This document shows, piece by piece, positions 55,001 through 60,000 of a stretch of DNA of 60,000 bases. This DNA comes from Lineus longissimus (lineage: Eukaryota; Nemertea; Pilidiophora; Heteronemertea; Lineidae). The stretch's first letter is position 1. Each line of letters opens with the position of its first letter. The notes under the pieces were generated by a model. It had not been told where the DNA came from. It saw only the letters and a list, made by a program, of their open reading frames with translations, and made no database searches. The translations under genes were made by a program, and so were the position numbers. The DNA lies in contig NC_088323.1 of NCBI RefSeq assembly GCF_910592395.1, positions 3,598,001 to 3,658,000 of the forward strand, written 5' to 3'.

Positions 55001-58000
55001 TTTCCTTTAGTCGCACTACCTAAATCCCAGCTCGCTCTAACTCCGAGTCTTATGTTTCATACGTGACATACCCATTAGGTGTGAGACATTAATTGATTGG
55101 TAATGAGCTTTTTGCTGCGCTACTAACGCTTCTCTCGGCTACAGAGAGCAACCAATTACCGCCCACTTGAACAACTATATATTGTATTATAACACTGACG
55201 TATCATTCTGGTTTACTCCCATAAGTTCTTTGATTCAGAACCAATAGATGCATTTTTTAATTAAAATACGTGGATTTGCAAATAACGTCTACCTGCGATA
55301 AAAAATGGTGGCCTATCATTTAAGGAAGTTGAATTGACAACAAACCCATCTTAGTCTTGATGAACCAAAATATAATTTTCGCTGTCGGCGGTCAATGGAC
55401 ACATATTAATACCATCGATTGGTTGTTTTTTCATCAATTATCGCCTCTTTCCGCCAGCTGAGCAATGTACTCAATTCATCAATCAGCCAGACAGCGCTGA
55501 GGAAAACTGTATTTTTCAATCAAGGTTTTGTCAGTGGTTTTGTGATCCTTACATCATACTCTATCGAAAACGCTCTGGAGCACCACAGGCTTGCCTTAAA
55601 TCAAAAATGGCGTCGTCCCAAATCCTTTATGGTTGCCAAATTCTCCTTTTACCATGGTGTGGTTGGGCAGCAGTAAATCTGCTTAAATGTTGGACCTCTC
55701 GAATGGCTTATTTCACAGAATACTCCGGTCCAGTCAGTATTTCCTCTAGCTTCTGGCTCAAGTATATAAATCTCTGCTCTCCTGTCGCGCTAACCTGTTG
55801 CCCTATCGGCGATGCTGAACGAATTCGCAACCATGATATTCAGCCTCAAGCGCGGAGCCCTAATCCATCATCTGTCATTCTCAACGATACATGCAAGCTC
55901 TGGGCAATGAAACAAAAACTCTTAACAGACCTGTCAATAGTGTTCTGCCAGCGCCCTTGGGGTGTGCTAAGATAGTGCTAGTGCGGGAACGGATCATTTG
56001 GGAGATATGTAGTGGATCCCCCACTGGATGTTCCAAGTATTTCCCTAATGCTGGCTACGTGATGCATTAAGGATGCTGCAGCTGGACTTTAAAGAGGGCT
56101 ATTCTCAACCTTCTCCGAGCAGGCACTTTCCATCAGGTATGGACCAATCAGAAGACCCGTATCGTGCGTGTTCGGTTGAAACAGCATAGCTTACAGGGCT
56201 TCTGAGTGGCCAATTCTTGCGCGAGAGTCCCACCTTCTGGCTTGAGGCAGAAGCATGGTCCATGGTCTGTAAAATTATTCTGTGTTTGGAAGAGCTAATC
56301 TAAACATTGGGATGTGTTGTGTCTCTTTAGTCTCCTGACGTTATACGTCTCTACCTTGCAGGGTCAACTTGGGCACATAATCACCATCATCTACTATACG
56401 GGATTCAGCTTGTCCATACTGGCACTATCAGTTGCCCTGTCTGTCTTTCTGAAATTCAGGTAGGCACTAATATATCATATTAAAGGGCAACTTTTTTTAA
56501 ATAAATTGTTATCTGCGAACCACATACGAAGCAGAAACAGGAACTTGGTATTGAGCGTTACTTTAAGTTAGAAATGTGATGTACCTTCCCGGGTTCAAAG
56601 AGTAATCAACCAACAGATGATTGTGTAATTCAAATGACACTGATATTATTCAGATGGTTGTTTCAAAGTTACCCTCAACTGATCTCCAAATCTTATGCCG
56701 TGTTGTCTAATGATCTCCCTTTCAGGAGCCTCCGTTGTCTTCGGAACACCATCCACTCCCATCTCATGCTGACGTTCCTTCTCGCGGCGATGGCCTGGAT
56801 AGTCAATTCCTCGGCTATAAGTCACAACATACACGTGAGACACCCGACAGTAAGTTAATGGACGAGACAATGGTTGACTTGGCATATGTCTTACAAAAGC
56901 ATTAGTTTCTATCTATATCGCCTTTACACCGCATAGAGAAAAGGGAAAATGTCAAAGCATCATGTTAAAGAGAGACTAGTGTGTATAGAAAGAAGCCAGA
57001 TTAAGTTACCCGAAGTCACCGACAGAGGTCTCTCCTATCTCACAGTACATCGAAACTATTCACGCCTGTATATGAGGAATGTGATTATCGCTGAATCAAA
57101 CAACATGCGAGGCACTGTCCATACGTATGGTCACTTCAAGACTTTAAGTTCAAATACTTCAAAGTTTCGGCAGTTTCTTTTTATTCCATTGAAATGCATA
57201 TCCTCGTTAAAATGCAAACTTGTCCCTAGTGATTTATCTCTATCATTATATTTTTCAGTGGATATGCAAGTTATTGGTGACATTCTACAACTACCTACAG
57301 ATGGCTAACTACTTCTGGATGTTTATAGAGGGCCTTTATCTTGCTACCATAATAGTTTTCGCCTACTCAACGGACAAAATGAAATTCTGGCACTATGCAT
57401 TAATAGGATATGGTAAAGGCATTTTAATGTTGACAGGGTGTCTTAAAATGAATGTTGGGTACGGTTTCGAAAGAAAAATGTTCCAAGGAACTTCCATTAC
57501 CATCTATTCAAATCGTAGACATTTTGAATGGGGGCGCACTATGCTTTTAAACTTCAGCGTTCTCTATGCATTTGAAGGTGTTATTCTTCAAAGAGTATTC
57601 CTGTTCCAAGGAATAATGGGCGTATTCAATTTCTTCCACTACAGTTGGGAGCAAATTGGTTTATTGGCCTGGCGACTCCGACTCGTCAGAGGTAGAGTCC
57701 GTCGCAATCGTTTCATGTTTCTCACTTAAGTTCTTTTGATAGTTGAAAAACTGTAATTTGTATAACGATTAGTTAAACTACTCAAATTGTTTTATGATAG
57801 CTAAACTACTGTAATTGTTTTTTATGATAGAGTGTAATATTATATGTTACAGGTATCCCCCTCCCCATCATCATAGCATGGGTGGTTGTAAAAATACATC
57901 TAGTAGACGAAGCTAAGTAAGTTGTAGTCATTGGCCGCTTTGATAAGAAATAGTTGAATATATATACCTAACTGCTGCTGCCATCTGCTACGAGATTTAC

Positions 58001-59018
58001 GAATTGCAATTTAGCTACCAAGGTGGATCATCGATAATGTCAAATTTCCAGATGCATCCTTTGAGACTATATTATGTTTTAACTGTCGTCAGCAGATCTT
58101 TCCGTCATCCCTGGTTTCTATAAAAAGGAGATGTATCAATTTCTCTGTGGGTGATAATTATTGATAATGACGACCTGTCATTTGTAACAACAGCCGATCT
58201 AATTGCTAATCAGATGTGTATGACAGAAGTGTCGCGTGCAAATGATGTATGTAGTGATTTGTCTGGGGTAATCTTTGGATTCATATTTATCCGTCCTTAA
58301 TGGATTTTTTTCATCTTTCAGGGATCCAAATCACGCATGCTGGCTTCCAGGAAAAGATACGTCTTATGACTATATTTTTATTGGGCCCATCCTCGGAGTG
58401 CTGTTAGTGAGTATGCTGCTATATGCCATATTTTACAGTCCATTCTTTCAAAACTGTACAGTAAGGAATCCCTGCGAGGTGGAGCTCGAGCTAAAATATT
58501 GGCCAAGGCCGAGGCGACAGTCCAAGGTTTTGGCGAAACAACAGCTCCAACCGAGACAACCTGATGATTCACCTGGGCTGTGGCTAAGAAGGTTTAAATA
58601 TAGGAAGTGACTACTTGGCAAGCCCGGCTTACCAAACATCGACTTTTTCTTGCCCTCAATGGAGAGCCGAACTCATTAATCTTAAAGTAAAGTCTCCAGC
58701 TCGCCAAACAGGGTAGATTTTTTACCTGTTTGGCAAGCCCGGCTGGCCGAACAGGGTGGCTTTTTAGTGCTGTTTGGCAAGCGGCTCTCCAAACAGGACA
58801 AAAAAGATGCCTGTTCGGCGAGCGGCTTGCCGAATAGACCCGGCCTTAAATATATTAGTATATATGTATACACCTCCTTAAGGTAGATGGACACAGGCAT
58901 AGTGGCTTAAATCTTCCGCGTCTTCCTTTCAGCTTAACGTGTTGTTCTTCGCAACCATCCTCTACGTCTTGATAACCAAGCTGCGAGCCACCAACAATCT
59001 GGAAACGCGACGGTATAG
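24840..59018 (+). CDS. Class B GPCR, CRF/diuretic hormone 44 receptor-like (9 exons, 3' end outside window)
   Basis: Plasma-membrane peptide-hormone receptor, expected to couple to Gs/cAMP as the family does. Nine exons with GT-AG borders join in frame into 352 codons plus 2 nt. In order: signal peptide (about 1-24); hormone-binding domain with six cysteines (C65, C84, C93, C107, C126, C141), which in this family pair 1-3, 2-5 and 4-6; TM1 about 155-180; TM2 about 189-212; TM3 about 226-256; TM4 about 267-287; TM5 about 312-338. C226 and C302 form the usual loop disulfide. The CRF/DH44 subgroup is favoured by SLRCLRNTIH before TM2, the AYSTDKMKFW loop after TM3, and an ungapped TM5 ending ITKLRA. 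Calcitonin and PDF receptors differ at these sites. Family assignment is very secure; the subgroup is likely. TM6, TM7 and the tail are not in the window. Confidence 0.92.
25815..25990 (+). mobile_element. MITE-like family, copy B
   Basis: Shares an ordered series of words with copies C and D: GTGTTCTGTCTCATT, CGCGACACCAGTAAATC, GAATCGGGTTAAATCTTCAA, then a diverged CTTCG-rich end and AAAGGCTTGCGA. It has diverged more than copies C and D, and its terminal repeats are eroded. Confidence 0.55.
35824..35852. repeat. Short 9-bp tandem repeat
   Basis: Three consecutive copies of CGCTTAGG with a 9-bp period. Confidence 0.85.
36358..37160. repeat. Diverged duplicated segments
   Basis: 36440-36560 and 36940-37055 share ordered words (GATTAGCAA / GGTTAGCAA, ACAAGCAAG / ACAAGCGGG, CATCTTGGCATTTG / CATCTTGACATTTG) about 489 bp apart. 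36720-36775 resembles 37145-37205 (ATTTGTCT, GTTCT, GCCAGCCG / GCCGGCTG, ACGAGAC). The unit structure is too eroded to define. Confidence 0.4.
39241..39265. repeat. Perfect 25-bp palindrome
   Basis: The arms AAATTGCCAATA and TATTGGCAATTT are exact reverse complements around one central T. Confidence 0.9.
40262..40400 (+). mobile_element. tRNA-derived SINE-like unit 1
   Basis: An A-box-like TGGCGTAGTGG (40274-40284) is followed 44 bp later by a B-box-like GGTTCGTGTCC (40318-40328). This is the normal spacing of an internal RNA polymerase III promoter. The tRNA fold is not intact, so this is a SINE head, not a tRNA gene. The 3' end is undefined. Confidence 0.6.
40834..40960 (+). mobile_element. 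tRNA-derived SINE-like unit 2
   Basis: A-box TGGTGCAGTGG (40842-40852) and B-box TTGTTCGAACC (40885-40895) are 43 bp apart. Like unit 1 it continues with a GTGAGAC word after the B box, suggesting the same family. The 3' end is undefined. Confidence 0.6.
42358..42520 (+). mobile_element. MITE-like family, copy C
   Basis: The left end reads ACGTCTGTTGTGTCATC, followed by GCTAATTCATTCACGCGACA, a TTCAAAA body, then the right end CTTCATACTTCGTCGTTCG and CTTCGTAAGGGTGCAAAACC. It is about 160 bp with no coding capacity. Confidence 0.65.
42590..43490 (+). repeat. Diverged tandem array, units about 225-250 bp
   Basis: TTGTCCTGTGTCAATATGAT begins at 42757 and 42982, with a close relative at 43230. 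Each unit also carries ATTTCATAACG(T/C)GTCAACA, GAGTCCAA, GAAGACAGGCTGGGC and an ATCGGTTTA-like word. A fourth, weaker unit seems to start near 43420. No protein is evident. Confidence 0.75.
47613..47830 (-). mobile_element. MITE-like family, copy D (most complete)
   Basis: Both ends are recognisable as imperfect inverted repeats. On the + strand the left end has CGCTACTAACGACGAAG followed by TTATGAAGTATA. The right end on the minus strand has CTCTACAAACGACGAAG followed by TATGAAATA. The body matches copies B and C (on the minus strand GACACTGGTAAATC, GAGGAATCGGG, TTTCAAAAAA). It is about 200 bp with no coding capacity. Confidence 0.7.
47831..47890 (+). mobile_element. MITE-like family, copy E (fragment)
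   Basis: GAACGACGAACTGCGAAGG followed by TCTGTTGTTGTGTTGCG and CCTGTGCTAATTCA. It abuts copy D in opposite orientation, making a head-to-head pair, and resembles copy F on the opposite strand. Confidence 0.55.
48579..48605. repeat. (ATTTCG)n short tandem repeat
   Basis: About four consecutive TTTCGA units. Confidence 0.85.
51201..51470. repeat. Three 88-bp tandem repeats
   Basis: TGCCTTCTGT starts at 51205, 51293 and 51381, an exact 88-bp period. Units two and three differ at about four of 88 positions; unit one is more diverged. Each unit holds CCGTTAAGGAAGGTT and CTAGTTCATCTAACGTTCTC. Not coding. Confidence 0.93.
53514..53575 (+). pseudogene. Decayed duplicate of receptor exon 2
   Basis: A T-rich tract and CAG (53511-53513) precede sequence that aligns with the start of exon 2: about 26 of the first 35 bases match. 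Read in the exon 2 phase it gives D-L-S-stop-T-F-C-S-G-M-F-D against D-L-G-Q-T-Y-C-N-S-T-F-D. The Gln codon CAG has become TAG, and an insertion follows the FD. Flanking intron also looks duplicated: both copies have TTTTTCACAT and a C-run followed by CCATTTTTTT upstream. The donor side is not recognisable. It is a dead remnant of a tandem exon duplication. Confidence 0.7.
53688..53813 (+). CDS. Receptor exon 2: hormone-binding domain core
   Basis: Encodes residues 78-119, entering and leaving in phase 1. The acceptor is a T-rich tract ending TTTTTTCAG at 53687 and the donor is GTAAGT at 53814. It contains ectodomain cysteines C84, C93 and C107, the family signature TCWP (residues 92-95), the FD just before it (F88, D89) and the ACP motif (C107, P108). 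N85 is a glycosylation sequon. A decayed copy of this exon lies about 175 bp upstream. Confidence 0.93.
53814..54039 (+). other. Receptor intron 2
   Basis: 226 bp, GTAAGT...TCTAG, with no internal feature seen. Confidence 0.88.
54040..54128 (+). CDS. Receptor exon 3: end of hormone-binding domain
   Basis: Encodes residues 120-149, entering in phase 1 and leaving in phase 0. The acceptor ends TTATCTAG at 54039 and the donor is GTGAGT at 54129. It carries the last two ectodomain cysteines, C126 and C141, and the class B signature NGTW (129-132). N121 and N129 are sequons. There is no HP insertion after NGTW such as calcitonin-type receptors have, which fits a CRF-type ectodomain. Confidence 0.92.
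54375..54462 (-). mobile_element. MITE-like family, copy F
   Basis: The + strand reads AATTAGCACAGGGCG, then ACAGACCTTCGTACTTCG and a CGAAGGGAATGCAAAACCTG end. On the minus strand these are the GGTCTGTTGT and CCTGTGCTAATT words of copy E. The two ends lie close together, so the central body is missing. Confidence 0.6.
55419..55676 (+). pseudogene. Possible LINE ORF1 relic
   Basis: An 85-codon frame ends with IENALEHHRLALNQKW followed by RRPKSFMVAKFSFY. This resembles the IE-x-x-HR-(basic)-RP-x-x-x-x-KF stretch of the RNA-binding region in L1-type ORF1 proteins. Only this short motif supports it, and no reverse transcriptase is seen nearby. An overlapping 122-codon frame at 55607-55975 shows no domain. 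Confidence 0.2.
56362..56459 (+). CDS. Receptor exon 4: stalk and TM1
   Basis: Encodes residues 150-181, entering in phase 0 and leaving in phase 2. The acceptor is CTTGCAG at 56361 and the donor GTAGGC at 56460. The hydrophobic run about 155-180 is TM1, containing YYTGFSLSILAL with the conserved small and serine residues of class B helix 1. It ends in LKF and a split arginine codon, the usual border with intracellular loop 1. Confidence 0.9.
56460..56725 (+). other. Receptor intron 4
   Basis: 266 bp, GTAGGC...TTTCAG, no internal feature. Confidence 0.87.
56726..56849 (+). CDS. Receptor exon 5: intracellular loop 1 and TM2
   Basis: Encodes residues 182-223, entering in phase 2 and leaving in phase 0. 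The acceptor is CCCTTTCAG at 56725 and the donor GTAAGT at 56850. It begins SLRCLRNTIHSHLM; RNTIH is typical of the CRF receptor loop and holds the helix 2 histidine (H192) of the class B polar network. TM2 continues to about residue 212. The first extracellular loop is shorter than in vertebrate CRF receptors. Confidence 0.92.
56850..57258 (+). other. Receptor intron 5
   Basis: 409 bp, GTAAGT...TTTTCAG, no internal feature seen. Confidence 0.88.
57259..57412 (+). CDS. Receptor exon 6: TM3, intracellular loop 2, start of TM4
   Basis: Encodes residues 224-274, entering in phase 0 and leaving in phase 1. The acceptor is TATTTTTCAG at 57258 and the donor GTAAAG at 57413. C226 is the loop-disulfide cysteine. 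NYFWMFIEG carries the family glutamate E247. Loop 2 reads YSTDKMKFW, close to the CRF receptor. Two odd positions: the usual His after EGxYL is Ala (A252), and the Trp of the GWG-x-P motif in helix 4 is Tyr (Y274). The reading frame stays open about 105 codons into the following intron. Confidence 0.93.
57413..57852 (+). other. Receptor intron 6, open in frame for about 105 codons
   Basis: 440 bp, GTAAAG...TTACAG. The exon 6 frame continues without a stop to 57729. The added residues do not resemble TM4; the true TM4 is in exon 7. The opposite strand holds a Ser/Glu-rich frame interrupted by several stops. I treat it as an intron. Confidence 0.85.
57853..57916 (+). CDS. Receptor exon 7: rest of TM4
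   Basis: Encodes residues 275-295, entering in phase 1 and leaving in phase 2. The acceptor is ATGTTACAG at 57852 and the donor GTAAGT at 57917. It supplies IPLPIIIAWVVVKI, matching the IPxPIIVAW segment of CRF receptor helix 4, and begins extracellular loop 2. Confidence 0.88.
57917..58321 (+). other. Receptor intron 7
   Basis: 405 bp, GTAAGT...TTTCAG, nothing further seen. Confidence 0.88.
58322..58406 (+). CDS. Receptor exon 8: extracellular loop 2 and first half of TM5
   Basis: Encodes residues 296-324, entering in phase 2 and leaving in phase 0. The acceptor is CATCTTTCAG at 58321 and the donor GTGAGT at 58407. It contains the invariant CW pair (C302, W303) of extracellular loop 2 and YIFIGPILGVLL, the start of helix 5 with its GP. 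Reading through the donor stays open to 58610. Confidence 0.88.
58407..58932 (+). other. Receptor intron 8
   Basis: 526 bp, GTGAGT...TTTCAG. It contains the hairpin chain annotated separately. The exon 8 frame runs on to a TGA ending at 58610, so intron retention would truncate the receptor within TM5. Confidence 0.85.
58615..58836. repeat. Chain of related stem-loops
   Basis: Three successive hairpins: GCCAAACAGG (58703) with CCTGTTTGGC (58725); GCCGAACAGG (58746) with CTGTTTGGC (58770); TCCAAACAGG (58788) with CCTGTTCGGC (58810). The loops are T-rich or A-rich. GGCAAGC(CC)GGCT-type linkers join them, and an isolated linker-arm unit lies at 58615-58638. Another half unit, GCGGCTTGCCGAA, closes the chain at 58822-58834. 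Confidence 0.85.
58933..59018 (+). CDS. Receptor exon 9: second half of TM5 and start of intracellular loop 3
   Basis: Encodes residues 325-352 plus two nucleotides (phase 2). The acceptor is TTCCTTTCAG at 58932 and the donor GTAATT at 59019. LNVLFF holds the conserved helix 5 asparagine (N326). LITKLRATNN matches the KL motif at the cytoplasmic end of helix 5. Joined to exon 8, TM5 aligns with vertebrate CRF receptors without a gap. The next exon, which should start TM6, is outside the window. Confidence 0.88.
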
Positions 59019-60000
59019 GTAATTTTCAATTTTCCCCTCACAGAGCACCTAGTGACGTCATGTGATTGTAGTGACCAGCACCGCCTGGGCTGCACAGGCG
59101 CACCACCTATTTTAGCAAAGCAAAAGTAAAGTATATCTTGCAACTTTTGAAGTGAGTTAATTTTTGCAGATTTATTTTCTTCTCATCAGTGCATTTTTTT
59201 TTAATCACAATTTTGCATTGTGAAATAAAAAACTAATGATAAAATCAAAAACTAACACTTTGAAATTCAGTCGAAACCAAAAAAGTCGTGGTCTCTGAGA
59301 TCTCTCCATCGCAACAATTTTGAATTTTGATGATATTTTGATGTTTTTACGTGGATGACTCATTAATTAAATTTGTTTCCAAGGTGAATAAGTTAAAACT
59401 GATGTTTCAATTTAGCTTCGTGTTTTGGCTGGTGTAGCGGTGTACATCAGTGGGCATGGCATTGGCTGGGCTGGCATGATATGTTGTAACATTAGAAACC
59501 GTGATGCATGTACGTGTACGTAGGCTATTTGAGGCTACCTGGAAACAATGAGGAAAAAAATAGCAGAAATGTTTGGGGGGGGGGGGAATGCACAATTCCC
59601 GACATAAATGTTTGCTTGCAGTTAAATGTTTCGTTGCTTTCGATGTGTTAATGTGCTACTTTGGAGATGGATAATGACGCTTGTGCAGCCAATCACAAAA
59701 CCCCTTTGTGCCCTGGTGTTGGTGTATGTGAGTGTGTGTGCTTTCATGACTGGTTCCACCGGTGTATGCTTTCGGCCTTTGAGGCAGTTTTTGATTACAT
59801 TAGAAAGTTCCATCTGTTTACTGGATTTGAATGAAGTTTTACCATTGTACACACTGGCGTCTTCAGTACTGACTGTGGTTTCGACTGATCGACCACCGGA
59901 CTGGGCCTTTAGGCCAATGCCATCGATCTTCTCATGGGAAGTTGCGAGATCGAACGAGAACAACTTCAGTCCTTAAGAAGCCAATGTGCACAATGGTGAA
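59019..60000 (+). other. Start of receptor intron 9 (continues beyond window)
   Basis: Begins with GTAATT. It holds a poly-G run (about 59574-59587). A region at 59622-59976 has frames of 113 to 116 codons open on both strands. I recognise no protein in either; composition suggests a repeat. Confidence 0.7.

Larger units (their letters stand above)
54129..56361 (+). other. Receptor intron 3
   Basis: 2.2 kb, GTGAGT...TTGCAG. It contains MITE-like copy F near 54.4 kb and two overlapping frames at 55.4-56.0 kb that may be transposon relics. The remainder shows nothing recognisable. Confidence 0.85.

Noticed and set aside
57220-57729. 169-codon frame as a single uninterrupted gene
   Set aside because: Only 57259-57412 is receptor exon 6. 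The first codons are intron 5 and the last 105 are intron 6, since TM4 continues in exon 7 with matching phase.
58275-58610. 111-codon frame as a separate gene
   Set aside because: It is exon 8 with flanking intron read in the same frame; clear acceptor and donor sites delimit the exon.

Overview
The window looks like AT-rich nuclear DNA from an invertebrate animal, probably marine. The evidence is GT-AG introns, tRNA-derived SINE-like units, short inverted-repeat elements, C/A-rich and (CGT)n microsatellites, and one multi-exon receptor gene. I cannot name the species. A mollusc, annelid, brachiopod or invertebrate deuterostome would all fit.

One gene is well supported. It is the 5' two-thirds of a class B (secretin-family) G protein-coupled receptor on the + strand. 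Its closest resemblance is to the corticotropin-releasing factor / diuretic hormone 44 receptor group. Nine coding exons chain together with consistent splice phases: 24840-25071, 53688-53813, 54040-54128, 56362-56459, 56726-56849, 57259-57412, 57853-57916, 58322-58406 and 58933-59018. They encode 352 complete codons: signal peptide, six-cysteine hormone-binding ectodomain, and TM1 to TM5 as far as the KL motif before the third intracellular loop. TM6, TM7 and the tail lie beyond the window. Exon 1 is separated from the rest by a first intron of about 28.6 kb that holds most of the window's repeats. A decayed copy of exon 2, with an in-frame stop, sits just upstream of the real exon 2.

Layout: 1-24839 is intergenic. 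I can support no confident gene there, only microsatellites, small duplications, a mobile element at 10454-11594 carrying a (CGT)n tract and three 301-bp tandem units, and one speculative small secreted-peptide ORF at 20834-21187. 25072-53687 is intron 1, with members of a short inverted-repeat (MITE-like) family, two SINE-like units, and tandem arrays near 42.6-43.5 kb and 51.2-51.5 kb. 53688-59018 is the exon cluster, with short introns except intron 3 (2.2 kb). Intron 8 contains a chain of stem-loops. 59019-60000 is the start of intron 9.

The observations most worth following are the decayed exon-2 copy, the CTCF-like and nuclear-receptor-like motifs repeated every 301 bp in the mobile element, the hairpin chain in intron 8, and two substitutions at normally conserved class B positions (Tyr for the helix 4 Trp, Ala for the helix 3 His). 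I found no CRISPR array, operon, rRNA gene or confident tRNA gene.
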